NCBI GenBank assembly: GCA_019186985.1
Contig: JABARQ010000008.1
Span: 920 to 64,919 of the forward strand
Reading direction: 5' to 3'
Length of the DNA stretch: 64,000 bases
Origin: Prosthecobacter sp.
GTDB lineage: Bacteria > Verrucomicrobiota > Verrucomicrobiia > Verrucomicrobiales > Verrucomicrobiaceae
This document shows, piece by piece, positions 1 through 8,726 of this stretch; position 1 is the first letter of the stretch, and each line of letters starts with the position of its first letter. The translations under genes were made by a program, and so were the position numbers. A model generated the notes under the pieces. It saw only the letters and a program-made list of their open reading frames with translations. It made no database searches and was not told where the DNA came from.

Positions 1-370
1 CAACCCGTGGAATCAAACCCTCCGGCCAGATCGGTTTTGATTCCATTTCCGAGGCTCAGGATGGAATCAAAGGAATCAACCGGCCCGAACTTGATTCCAA
101 ATTGGAATCAACCCGTGGAATCAAACCCTCCGGCCAGATCGGTTTTGATTCCATTTCGGGAGCTCAGGATGCAATCAAAGGAATCAACCGGCCCGAGCTT
201 GATTCCAATTTGGAATCAACCCGTGGAATCAAACCCTCCGGCCAGATCGGTTTTGATTCCATTTCCGAGGCTCAGGATGGAATCAAAGGAATCAACCGGC
301 CCGAACTTGATTCCAAATTGGAATCAACCCGTGGAATCAAACCTGCCGGCCAGACCGAGTTTGATTCCAC
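1..370. repeat. Iteron-like 108-bp tandem repeats (3.4 copies)
   Basis: Units begin at 1, 109, 217 and 325 with an exact 108-bp period; the last unit is partial and more diverged. Each full unit holds six copies of the octamer GGAATCAA in either orientation (in unit 1 at 9, 37 inverted, 63, 72, 91 inverted and 104). The 91-111 stretch is a near-perfect palindrome, TTGATTCC-5-nt-GGAATCAA. The period is a multiple of three and the repeats stay open in the frame of the downstream polymerase gene, so they may also be translated as a 36-residue repeat. Dense short repeats beside a replication gene suggest an origin or an autoregulatory site; that role is inference. Confidence 0.9.
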
Positions 371-3300
371 TCCCCGCCATGGCTGGGTGATTCCTGAGGA
401 CATTCATTCCTGGGACCGTCTGCGTGCTGCCTCCTTCTACCACCAGCAGCTCGGCTGGGCCGTGCATCCCCTCGTGCCGCCCGATCGCGGCGATGACAAA
501 GAACGGGGCAAGAAGCCCTGTTCCAAAGGCTGGCGCGACCACAAGGCTGCCGACGTGACCCCGGAGGACCTTCATGAGGTGTTCTCCTCCCGAATGCCCT
601 ACAACCTCGGTGTCGTGGTCCGCCCGCCCTTCGTCGCCGTGGACCTCGACAGCAAGCCTGACAGCGGTGCTTCGGTCCGCGCCTGGTTGGAAGCTCATCC
701 GGCCCTCGCCGCCGTGCCCCGGGAGCGCACCGGAGGAGGTGCCCACCTGCATTTCATCTGCCGCGACCTGCCTGAAGGCGTGCTCAAGTCCAGGAAAGCC
801 CTCACCTGCCAGCTCACCCCTCAGGTCAGTGCCGAGCTCTACTTTGACGGCCTCAATCTGGTGCTCAGTCCCTCCGTCCACAAAAGCGGCCACCGCTACA
901 CCTGGGAGGTGACCGGCCCGATCCCCGAGGTGAGCTGGGAGCAGCTGCGGAGGTGGTTCGGTTTTGCAACGCCGGAGGTCAGGAAGCCGGGCCGCCCTGC
1001 GAAGGAAAAGCCCTGGTGGTCCCAATGGCGGGAAGACCTGCGCACGCTGGATCTGGTGAAGGTGGCCGGGGAACTGGACATCCTAGGTGGCTGCCTGGAT
1101 CCGGACACCGGCAAGTGGGCCGTGCGCTGCCCGTGGCAGGACCAGCACAGCGAACGGGCGAAGGGCGAACCGGGATCTGATACGGTGCTCTTCAACGCGC
1201 CCGGCACACTGCCGGCCTTCCGCTGCCTGCATGCCCACTGCGACGAGCGTGGTCTGCCTGACTTCGTGCAATGGTGCGAGTCGCAGCGCCCTGGGATCAT
1301 TGCCGCTCATTGCACCGGTCTGCGCGTCTGGCAGCCGGGCGTGCGGCCTTCGGGCGCCCGTCCGAAGATTGAGCTTCCTGGCACCGGCAGGAGCCACAGC
1401 GAGTTCGCCACCGAGCTGGGGGAGGTGATCGGACCAAGGCTGGATCTGTTTCAGTTCTCCCGAAACGTCGTTGAAATCACGATGGTGAAGGAGTCCGACG
1501 CCAGGGGCGCGATCCCTGGCACCATGCTGCACACGCTCAAGGCGGCCGACCTGGTGACCGCCGCCGAGCGCTCGGTGGAAACCGGCGTGCTCAGGCAGGA
1601 TGAGGCAGGCGACAGCGTGTTCATGCAGAAGAGCATGGCTGAGTCCGACGCGCGTGTGGTGCTCTCGGCCCGGCAGTTCCTCTCGCGGCTGCCCAGGATC
1701 GTCCGCCTGCTGGACGTGCCGGTGCCGGTCCTTCACGAAGGACAGGTGGTCTATCCCAGGCCCGGCTATGACGAGCGCTTCGGGACCTGGCTGAGCCCCG
1801 ACGCACCGACGTTGCGCCCGATGGGCTTTGAGGAGGCCCTTCGCCTGCTGTTGGGCGAGCTGTTCTGCCAGCCGGAGGAGGGCGGGTTCTGGTGGCAGGA
1901 CGAACAGGCCAGGGTGCATGCCCTGGCCCGCCTCATCACGCCGTTCTGCCGGGGGCTGATGCGCTGGAAGCGCACGCCCCTCTGGATCTATGACGGCAAC
2001 CGGGAGGGCTGCGGCAAGGACACCTGCGCCGATGTGACGCACGTCCTTTACACCGGGCGCTCGATCATCTGCGCCCCGCTCTCCAAGGACGGTGACGAGG
2101 AAATGCGCAAGCGGATCACCTCCGCCCTCATGGCCGGCAGCCGGTTCTTCCACCTCGCCAACATGAAGGGGCACGTCCGTTATGCCGCCCTTGAGGCGGC
2201 CACCGACAACTCGGGCATCTGGGAGGACCGCCGCCTCGGCGTGAGCGAAACCCTGGTCCTGCCCAATGAGACGGAGTTCAGCTTTTCGGCCAACAACGCC
2301 ACCTGGGAGCCGGACATCGAGCGCCGCTGCCGCCGCATCCGGCTGAGGTTCACGCCGGAGGACATCAACGGGCATCGCTACCGTCAGCCGAACCTCCTGG
2401 ACTGGTTGCGGCAGAACCGCTCCGAGCTGCTTTCCGCGATTGCCACCCTGGTCTCCCAGTGGGTTGGCAACGGATGCCCGCCCGGACCGAGTCCGTTCAC
2501 CTCCTTTCCGGACTGGGGCAGGGTCGTTGGAGGCATCCTGGCCGCCTGTGGGCTGCCGGATCCCTGCCAGCCGCACGCCGACAGCCAGTCCTCCGGCGAC
2601 CAGGACACCCGTGCCATGCGTCAGTTCTTCGGCCTGGGACACGACCGTTTTGGCAGCGAATGGACGCCCAAGAACACGGTCTATGAGTGGGTGCGGGAGG
2701 TGGAGGAGGTTCAGGAGCTGTTCGACTGGATCGACTTCACGCAGAAGCGCGGCATGGTCGCCTTCGCCAAGCTGCTCGCCAAGTTCGACGGCCGGGAGCT
2801 CGGGGGCGTGGTCTTTGGCGTCCAGCGCACATCGGCCAACTGCTGCAAATACCGCTTTCTCCGCCCCTCGGAACCCGCCGCCCTGATTTCCTCCGGGGCA
2901 TCCCCAACAGTGAGGTGTGAGGTGGAGGGAGGTTTTTTCAGTCGTTCCGCGTGCGCGGAAAAATGCGGAGCAATTTCAGAAAATGAAAGAACATTTAATG
3001 AGTCTCTACATCACGGTCAGCCAAACCTCACTGCACCTCACACCTCACTGTCGGCGGTCTTCTGCACCGCCCGGAGTGACCTGGAGCGGATTGGTGCGGA
3101 CCTGGCCGGGGCCTCGGGCATCTCGGTGGACATCGAAACCTGCGGGGCAGGCAAGGGCGACGGCCTCGATCCCTGGAAGGGGGAAATCCGGCTGCTTTCC
3201 CTTTGCCGCGAGGGCGGTCCGATTTGGACGCTCGACCTGCGGGCCATCGGCTACGACCTTGGCGAGCTGAAGCCCATTCTCGAATCCACCGAGATCATCG

Positions 3301-4769
3301 CCCACAACGCCAAGTTCGACCTGCTGTGGCTGCGCGTGAAATGCGGCCTGCGCGCCTCCAAGGTGTTCTGCACACTCACTGCCGCACGCCTGCTGACTGC
3401 TGGCACCAAACCCGGCAACGACCTCGACAAGTGCCTGGAACGCTACCTGGGCATTGCTCCCGCCCCGGATCACAGCCGTTCGGACTGGGGTTCCATGTTC
3501 CTCACCGAGGATCAGCTCGCCTATGCCGCCCGGGATGTGTTCCACCTCCAGGCGCTTTCCAACAAGCTCTGGGGTGAACTGGAACACGAGGGTCTCGACC
3601 GGGTGGCGCGCCTGGAGTTCGATCTCGTGCCCGTCATCGTTGAGATGGAGGCGGCTGGCATTGCCGTGGACAAAGCCAGGCTCCGAGAGATCGAAACGAG
3701 GGCACGCTCCTCCGCCTCCGACCATGCCGGGATGCTGCGGCAGAAGCTCAACCAGCCTAAGCTCAACCCTGGCAGCCCTCAGCAGCTTCTTGAAGCGCTC
3801 AAGGCTGCTGGCATCGAGCTGGAGAACACCAACGAGGAAACGCTCAAGGCGGCGGACGATGGTGAGATCATCCCGCTGATCCTCGACTATCGAGGCGCTG
3901 AAAAGCTCGCCCAGCAGGCGGCATCGTTGTTGGAGTGCGTGAAGCAGGACGGACGCATCCATGGCCGTTTCGATCCGACAGGCACGGCCACAGGGCGGTT
4001 CTCATCGAAGGACCCGAACCTGCAAAACATTGGTCGAGGCGAGTTGCGAACCTGCTTTGTGCCTGAGCCTGGTCGCAAGCTCATCGTGGCCGACTACTCG
4101 CAGATCGAACTGCGAGCTGCGGCGGTGATCGCTGGTGAAACCAAGATGATCGAGGCCTACAAGCAGGGAGCCGACCTGCACAAGCAGACCGCAGCGGTGG
4201 TTCTCGGCAAGTCGGTGGGCGACATCACAAAGCAAGAGAGGCAGACTGGCAAACTAGCATCGTTCGGTTTGCTCTACGGTCAGAGCGCTCCGGGCCTCGT
4301 GCGCTACGCCGCATCGAGCTACGGCGTGCATCTGGAGCTGGAGCAGGCAGAGCAGATCCGCCGGCAGTTCTTCCGCACCTACGACCGCCTGCGGCAATGG
4401 CACGGCGTCAGCCGCAACAAGGCCGACGAGGGTGCTCGTGAAGTGCGAACCGTGCTGGGCCGCCGTCGTCTCATCCCGGAAACCGCTTCCGAATGGGAGC
4501 GCTTCACCGTCCTGGTGAACACGCCCGTTCAAGGCGGATGCGCCGATGGCATGAAGCAGGCCCTGGTGCTCATCGCGGAGCGCCTGCCCGATGGTGCCCG
4601 CCTGATCTCCACCGTGCACGACGAGGTGATCGTCGAGGCGCCAGAAGAGCAGGGGAGCACGGTCTGCGAGCTGGTCCGCCAGGCAATGATCGAGGCGATG
4701 GCCGCCCTGTTCCCGCAGGTGCCCATTGAGGTGGAAGCGGGAGTCTGCGCCCACTGGGGCGAAAAATGA
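102..4769 (+). CDS. Primase-polymerase / helicase / 3'-5' exonuclease / family A DNA polymerase fusion
   Basis: About 1555 residues if read from TTG 102; the frame is open to the window edge, so the true start may lie upstream or as late as GTG 387. Domains in order: AEP Prim-Pol (about 110-300; metal motif VDLDSK near 180, GGAHLHF near 212), a Cys/His cluster that may bind zinc (about 341-375), a helicase-like P-loop GNREGCGKDT near 632 with arginine-rich ERRCRRIR near 741, a DnaQ-like exonuclease (DIET near 1010, HNAKFD near 1068, YAARD near 1141), and a PolA polymerase (DYSQIELR near 1330, K-x3-FG-x2-YG near 1380-1391, HDE near 1506). No 5'-3' exonuclease is present. The family knowledge implies priming, unwinding and proofreading synthesis in one chain, acting as an element-encoded replicase. 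The low-complexity joint at 936-984 coincides with an 18-bp inverted repeat, so two ancestral genes may have fused here. Confidence 0.9.
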   Translation: MESTRGIKPSGQIGFDSISGAQDAIKGINRPELDSNLESTRGIKPSGQIGFDSISEAQDGIKGINRPELDSKLESTRGIKPAGQTEFDSTPRHGWVIPEDIHSWDRLRAASFYHQQLGWAVHPLVPPDRGDDKERGKKPCSKGWRDHKAADVTPEDLHEVFSSRMPYNLGVVVRPPFVAVDLDSKPDSGASVRAWLEAHPALAAVPRERTGGGAHLHFICRDLPEGVLKSRKALTCQLTPQVSAELYFDGLNLVLSPSVHKSGHRYTWEVTGPIPEVSWEQLRRWFGFATPEVRKPGRPAKEKPWWSQWREDLRTLDLVKVAGELDILGGCLDPDTGKWAVRCPWQDQHSERAKGEPGSDTVLFNAPGTLPAFRCLHAHCDERGLPDFVQWCESQRPGIIAAHCTGLRVWQPGVRPSGARPKIELPGTGRSHSEFATELGEVIGPRLDLFQFSRNVVEITMVKESDARGAIPGTMLHTLKAADLVTAAERSVETGVLRQDEAGDSVFMQKSMAESDARVVLSARQFLSRLPRIVRLLDVPVPVLHEGQVVYPRPGYDERFGTWLSPDAPTLRPMGFEEALRLLLGELFCQPEEGGFWWQDEQARVHALARLITPFCRGLMRWKRTPLWIYDGNREGCGKDTCADVTHVLYTGRSIICAPLSKDGDEEMRKRITSALMAGSRFFHLANMKGHVRYAALEAATDNSGIWEDRRLGVSETLVLPNETEFSFSANNATWEPDIERRCRRIRLRFTPEDINGHRYRQPNLLDWLRQNRSELLSAIATLVSQWVGNGCPPGPSPFTSFPDWGRVVGGILAACGLPDPCQPHADSQSSGDQDTRAMRQFFGLGHDRFGSEWTPKNTVYEWVREVEEVQELFDWIDFTQKRGMVAFAKLLAKFDGRELGGVVFGVQRTSANCCKYRFLRPSEPAALISSGASPTVRCEVEGGFFSRSACAEKCGAISENERTFNESLHHGQPNLTAPHTSLSAVFCTARSDLERIGADLAGASGISVDIETCGAGKGDGLDPWKGEIRLLSLCREGGPIWTLDLRAIGYDLGELKPILESTEIIAHNAKFDLLWLRVKCGLRASKVFCTLTAARLLTAGTKPGNDLDKCLERYLGIAPAPDHSRSDWGSMFLTEDQLAYAARDVFHLQALSNKLWGELEHEGLDRVARLEFDLVPVIVEMEAAGIAVDKARLREIETRARSSASDHAGMLRQKLNQPKLNPGSPQQLLEALKAAGIELENTNEETLKAADDGEIIPLILDYRGAEKLAQQAASLLECVKQDGRIHGRFDPTGTATGRFSSKDPNLQNIGRGELRTCFVPEPGRKLIVADYSQIELRAAAVIAGETKMIEAYKQGADLHKQTAAVVLGKSVGDITKQERQTGKLASFGLLYGQSAPGLVRYAASSYGVHLELEQAEQIRRQFFRTYDRLRQWHGVSRNKADEGAREVRTVLGRRRLIPETASEWERFTVLVNTPVQGGCADGMKQALVLIAERLPDGARLISTVHDEVIVEAPEEQGSTVCELVRQAMIEAMAALFPQVPIEVEAGVCAHWGEK
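2907..3051. repeat. 18-bp perfect inverted repeat inside the polymerase gene
   Basis: ACAGTGAGGTGTGAGGTG at 2907-2924 is matched exactly in inverse at 3034-3051, with 109 bp between. The right arm belongs to a run of three ACCTCAC motifs. The enclosed DNA is richer in A/T than its surroundings and codes for a low-complexity linker between the helicase and exonuclease domains. Confidence 0.85.
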
Positions 4770-4837
4770 GATCGGCCTGTCGCCAGGCCTACCTTTGCCT
4801 GCCTGAAGACACCCGCTTTTGACAGCAGGCACAGGGC

Positions 4838-5059
4838 ATGCACCGCCCGGCCACTGAACACGACTGCTTCGTCTCTCTTAATCGTTTCGCTCAACTGACG
4901 GGACGCAACCGTGCCACCCTGCTCATTCGGGTGAAGGACGGCCGCGTGGTTCCGGATGCGTGGCTGGCAATCGGCCCCGGGCGGCAGTTGCCGCTCTTTC
5001 TGGCGTCCTCCGCTCCACCGCTGCGCCAGACGCCGACTCGCTCTCACCCGCTTCTCTGA
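4838..5059 (+). CDS. Small putative DNA-binding protein
   Basis: A 73-residue product. Residues 11-40 read as a possible helix-turn-helix of the excisionase/MerR-like sort (SLNRFAQLTGRNRATLL), followed by a Pro/Arg-rich tail. It begins 68 bp after the replication gene and ends 5 bp before the next gene, so the three probably form one transcript. I do not recognise a named family; a role in controlling replication or excision is only a guess from position. Confidence 0.55.
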   Translation: MHRPATEHDCFVSLNRFAQLTGRNRATLLIRVKDGRVVPDAWLAIGPGRQLPLFLASSAPPLRQTPTRSHPLL

Positions 5060-5064
5060 TCCCA

Positions 5065-5628
5065 ATGAAAACCCTCACATCCAAACAAGAACTCCCGCCT
5101 CTGAGCAAAGCCGACGTCGCTGCCCTCAAAGCCCTGCATCAGCAATGGTGTGTCCACACGCAGCGGATGGCCCAACTGACGCCAGAGCAGGTGTTGGCCG
5201 ATCAGGCCGCAGCTCTGAAGGTCTTTCTCGCCTCGCCGACTCTGGAAAACGAACAGCGGCTGGGCGTGGTGGCAGACGAACGGCTGACCAGGCAGCGTTA
5301 TCGCGTGCTGCACGACGCCTACCTTGAGCTCGCTTTGCAGGCAAAGACGAAGGCGGTAGCCATCATCCGCCGTCACCTGGATCACCTGCTGGAGGCTGCC
5401 CGGCAGGGCTTGAGGCACCATGAAAACGAAGCCATCAAACAGGGGCAATCGCATCTCCTGGATGAGCCGAGCACGGAAATGCGGCAGTGGGTGGCTCGGT
5501 TGGAGCAGAGCCTGAAGGTGCTGGACGAGGCGGCCTCTCATCCGGATGAGTGGTCTGAGGAACTGCTGCGCTGGGGGGAACAGACTGCCTCGACAACCTT
5601 GTTGCGCAACGATGCTGAGCAAAGCTGA
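5065..5628 (+). CDS. Hypothetical helical protein
   Basis: 187 residues, start ATG chosen because it directly follows the upstream stop (5-bp gap). The sequence is rich in Ala, Leu, Glu, Gln and Arg and predicted almost wholly helical, with heptad-like stretches at about 70-120 and 145-170. There is no signal peptide or membrane segment. It appears co-transcribed with the replication gene. Function unknown. Confidence 0.65.
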   Translation: MKTLTSKQELPPLSKADVAALKALHQQWCVHTQRMAQLTPEQVLADQAAALKVFLASPTLENEQRLGVVADERLTRQRYRVLHDAYLELALQAKTKAVAIIRRHLDHLLEAARQGLRHHENEAIKQGQSHLLDEPSTEMRQWVARLEQSLKVLDEAASHPDEWSEELLRWGEQTASTTLLRNDAEQS

Positions 5629-6213
5629 ACGGGCAGGGACAAGCCGGGCAGCCGGCAGCGGGGGCTGGTAGCCTGCCTACAGGCATGTCGAGCAGGGTTG
5701 TGCAGCACGATTGTTCAGGGTCGTTGCGCAGGAGCCGGGCCGGAGACTGAATGGCCCCAAGAGAGCAGCAAAGTGGTGTTCAGGCAGGTGGGAAAAATGA
5801 CATCGGGAGACGGTAGCTTTACACTGCACGGAAACGGCTCAGGAGCGAGGAGCGTGGGGGATGATGAAATGCAAACCGTTGGAAAAGAGGTATTTGCGTT
5901 GCTGGCGAAAGCCGTTGAGAGCGGGGATCGAGTGGGCAGTCAGTGAAAAAAGTGGGAAGTGCGAAAATTGCGTTCGCATGGAATTTGCGTGGTGGGGCGC
6001 AAACCCAAGGACACGGACGATCTCGGAAAGAGATTTCCTTACACGGGTCGCCTACAAACACTTAATCACAATCTACTCGGGTCGATGTCGGCGGGCGACA
6101 CCGTGCGGAGCAACAGAGAATGCATCCAGGTTTCCACGCTCAATGCAGGTTGGAATAACATCGCACCTTGACCATCCCATGATGTCGGCGAGTCTTATCG
6201 CCGCTTCCCTCTA
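5629..6213. other. Gene-free spacer between the replication and metal-resistance regions
   Basis: 585 bp with only short, overlapping and uncharacteristic frames. Composition is less GC-rich than both neighbours. A short inverted repeat, TGCGAA-7-TTCGCA, lies at 5960-5978 and could be an operator. I see no RNA gene, convincing promoter or insertion sequence. It probably marks the join between the replication module and the resistance cargo. Confidence 0.5.
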
Positions 6214-6609
6214 ATGAAACGCTTCTCGCAAATCCTCGCACTTCTGATGCTGACCTTGATGGTCCCGGCTTCGATGTGCTGCTATGGGGCGGATGGATGC
6301 GTGGTGGAGGCTTGCTGCTCCGAATGCCATGACGGGCAGCATGATGGCGATGAGCCTCACGCGCCCGTCTCCTGCCCGAGCGATACGATTTCCCATAGCC
6401 AGGTTCCCGCGCCGGTCATGCTTCCTGCGATGCAGATGGTGGAGCTGGCGGAGTTGATTCAGGCGATGATCCGTCTACAAGACGAACTCGCCATGGCCAC
6501 GGAGTCTTCCGGGCTACCGATGACCACCGCGCCGCCGGAGATGCGAGGGACGTGGCATTTCAGGCACCGCACGGCGCTGCCCGTGCGTGCGCCTTCGATC
6601 CAGGCTTAA
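6214..6609 (+). CDS. Exported Cys/His-rich protein at the head of the first RND operon
   Basis: 131 residues. A signal peptide (MKRF then a hydrophobic core to about residue 20) precedes a segment dense in Cys and His (CC, CC-x2-C, several H), suitable for binding soft metals in the periplasm; the second half is proline-rich. The first gene after the spacer, it precedes the outer-membrane factor gene by 125 bp. The two other RND operons have a comparable Cys/His-rich exported gene in the same place (12819 and 32816), though sequences are only loosely alike. No known family recognised. Confidence 0.7.
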   Translation: MKRFSQILALLMLTLMVPASMCCYGADGCVVEACCSECHDGQHDGDEPHAPVSCPSDTISHSQVPAPVMLPAMQMVELAELIQAMIRLQDELAMATESSGLPMTTAPPEMRGTWHFRHRTALPVRAPSIQA

Positions 6610-6734
6610 AGTTCCGTGCGTTGGTCCGCCCATGTAGGCGGTGACATCCACGCAGGGGCTTCCCACCGCGACCGCTCGCACAGCAGCATCGTGGCTTTGT
6701 CGTGCCTCCATCGAAAACCGAATCCTTTCTCATC

Positions 6735-8006
6735 ATGCGCTCATTCATCCTTTCATCTCTGCTGCTCGCCATCGTGCCGCAGCTTCTCGCGGCGGATTCC
6801 AAGCCTGCCGCCTCGTCCATCGCTGAACTCGTGGGCCGCACGCTCGCGGGGAATCCTGAAATCCGCTTCTATGAGGCGGAGGTCGCGGCGGCAAAGGCCG
6901 CCCGCAGCACGGCAGGCAGGCAATCGAATCCCGAGTTGAGCCTGCAAGTCGGCAACAACCGCATATCCAATGCGGACAGCCGCTCGAACGGCCTGGCCTT
7001 CTCCGCCGAACTGGCGCAGCCCATCGAGTGGCCGGGGCGCTTAGGTTTGCGCAAGGCCATCGCGAACCGTGACATCGCCATGGCGGAGCTGGGGCTGGAG
7101 CGGTTTCGCTTTCACCTCGCGGCTCGTGTCCGTGTGCTGGCCTTCACGCTGGCCGCGCAGCAAGACCTCGCCAATGCTGCGAACGAAGTCGCCGCGCGTT
7201 ATGCCTCGTTGCGTGAGGTCATGGTGCAGCGTGAGCCAGCAGGCATCGCGCCTCAATTGGAGATAGCCACCATCGAAGCGGCGGCGCTCGTGGCGGAGTC
7301 ACGGGCAGCGAAAGCGGGGGTTGTGGTGCAAAAAGCGCTTCTCGAATTGAACCAGCTCATGGGCCGCCGTGCCGATGCGCCGCTCATCGTGAAGCGCGGC
7401 CCGCTGGATGCCAAGCCTGCGCCTGCGTTGCTCTCCCTGCTCGGCTCCGCGATGAAGAACCACTATGAACTCCGCCTGCGCCGTGCTGAGCTGGAGCAGC
7501 AGGGCTTCAAGGTCGAGCTGGCAAAGAACGAGCGTTATCCTGCCTTCACCATCGGCCCCTTCGTGCAGGTGCAAAACACGCGCACGCTCGATGACCAGAC
7601 CACCGCAGGCATCGGCATCTCCTTCCCGCTGCCGTTTTGGAAGAATGGTAAAGCGGAGGTCACCACCGCCGAGGCACGCCAAGTGCAGGCGCAGGCCACG
7701 CTCGCCGCCGCGCAGCGCGAGGTGGAGCGGCAGGTCACAGAGAGCATGCTCATCTATCAAACGCAGCAGGCGCGGCTCGCCGTGTGGAAGAGCGATGCCG
7801 TCGCGAAGTTCAGCGAGGCCGCCACGCTTGCAGACAGGCATTTCAGGCTCGGTGCCGTGCCCATGAGCACCTTCGTGGAGCTTCAGGACAAGTATCTCGA
7901 AGCCGTCGAGGCCATTCACAGCACGCAGACCGAAGCTCTCGAAGCCGCGCTCACACTTGAAGAACTCACCGGCGCACCCGGCAGCCTCATCACCGCCAAA
8001 AACTAA
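6735..8006 (+). CDS. Outer-membrane efflux protein, CzcC/TolC family
   Basis: 423 residues from ATG 6735, chosen because a signal peptide follows at once (MRSFILSSLLLAIVPQLLA). The rest is the alternating helix-rich pattern of outer-membrane efflux proteins (OEP repeats), including the usual strand turn GISFPLPFWKNGKAE near residue 300. It forms the trimeric exit duct of a metal RND pump. The adaptor gene follows after 12 bp and the pump gene after that, a C-B-A order. Confidence 0.88.
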   Translation: MRSFILSSLLLAIVPQLLAADSKPAASSIAELVGRTLAGNPEIRFYEAEVAAAKAARSTAGRQSNPELSLQVGNNRISNADSRSNGLAFSAELAQPIEWPGRLGLRKAIANRDIAMAELGLERFRFHLAARVRVLAFTLAAQQDLANAANEVAARYASLREVMVQREPAGIAPQLEIATIEAAALVAESRAAKAGVVVQKALLELNQLMGRRADAPLIVKRGPLDAKPAPALLSLLGSAMKNHYELRLRRAELEQQGFKVELAKNERYPAFTIGPFVQVQNTRTLDDQTTAGIGISFPLPFWKNGKAEVTTAEARQVQAQATLAAAQREVERQVTESMLIYQTQQARLAVWKSDAVAKFSEAATLADRHFRLGAVPMSTFVELQDKYLEAVEAIHSTQTEALEAALTLEELTGAPGSLITAKN

Positions 8007-8018
8007 CTTCATCTCTTT

Positions 8019-8717
8019 ATGAAACTCTTGCTCATCCTGTCACTCATCGTCACCGCCGCCGCGCTCACCAGTTGCAGCGAATCGACCGCCAGCCCTTCCA
8101 CCGAGCACACCACCGCGCCGGAGAACGGCGCTCAGTTCAAAGAAGGCAAAGGCGTGGCGCTCACCGCGCTCATGGCCGAGTCCATTCGTCTGCAAACCGC
8201 CGAGGTGCAGGAGGAAAAGATCGCTCCTGCCTTCGCCGTCAGCTTGCAGGCCATGCAGCGTGGCACCGAGGCCAGCGGATGGCTCACCGCCGATCAAGCC
8301 GCGCGTGTGCAGCCCGGCATGGAGGTCGGGCTTGGCACCGCGAAAGGCAGCGTGCTCTGCATCGAGAAGGCAGCGTATGCCACGCTCGGCGACTTTGAAG
8401 TCACCGTGCAGACCGCCGCGCCCATTGAGGCGGGTAGCGCCATCACCGCCACCTTCCGCTTCCCTGCTGGCGATGCTGTGACCGCTATTCCAAAGGCCGC
8501 GCTGCTCACCACCGCCGAGGGCACCTTCGTCTATGCCAGGAACGACGAGTTCTTCCTCCGCACGCCGGTCAAAGTCGGCGCACGCAGCGGCGATCACGTC
8601 GAGATCACCGATGGCCTCTACAACGGCGATGAGATCGTCACCACGCCCGTCATGGCCCTCTGGCTCGCCGAACTCCAAGTGCTGCGCGGCGGCAAAGCCT
8701 GCACCTGCGGCCACTAA
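8019..8717 (+). CDS. Short RND periplasmic adaptor-like lipoprotein
   Basis: 232 residues, well short of the 350-500 usual for CzcB/CusB adaptors. It has a lipobox (AALTSC, Cys about residue 19) and then sequence matching the distal beta-barrel and membrane-proximal part of adaptors (TAIPKAALLTTAEGTFVY; GDHVEITDGLYNGDEIVT). The lipoyl and alpha-hairpin halves that normally reach the outer-membrane duct are not evident. It ends in CTCGH, a possible metal site. It lies between the CzcC-like and RND genes, so it should be the adaptor of that pump. Whether it bridges to the duct without a hairpin is unclear. Confidence 0.75.
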   Translation: MKLLLILSLIVTAAALTSCSESTASPSTEHTTAPENGAQFKEGKGVALTALMAESIRLQTAEVQEEKIAPAFAVSLQAMQRGTEASGWLTADQAARVQPGMEVGLGTAKGSVLCIEKAAYATLGDFEVTVQTAAPIEAGSAITATFRFPAGDAVTAIPKAALLTTAEGTFVYARNDEFFLRTPVKVGARSGDHVEITDGLYNGDEIVTTPVMALWLAELQVLRGGKACTCGH

Positions 8718-8726
8718 CAGCGCACC

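Noticed and set aside
1-370. CRISPR array
   Set aside because: Repeats are 108 bp, contiguous, nearly identical, without variable spacers.
5698-5946. Short frame in the 5629-6213 spacer
   Set aside because: No start signal, composition or motif; overlapping frames equally good.
6616-6939. Short plus frame between 6609 and the outer-membrane protein start
   Set aside because: It runs across the signal peptide of the real gene in another frame and has no signal of its own.
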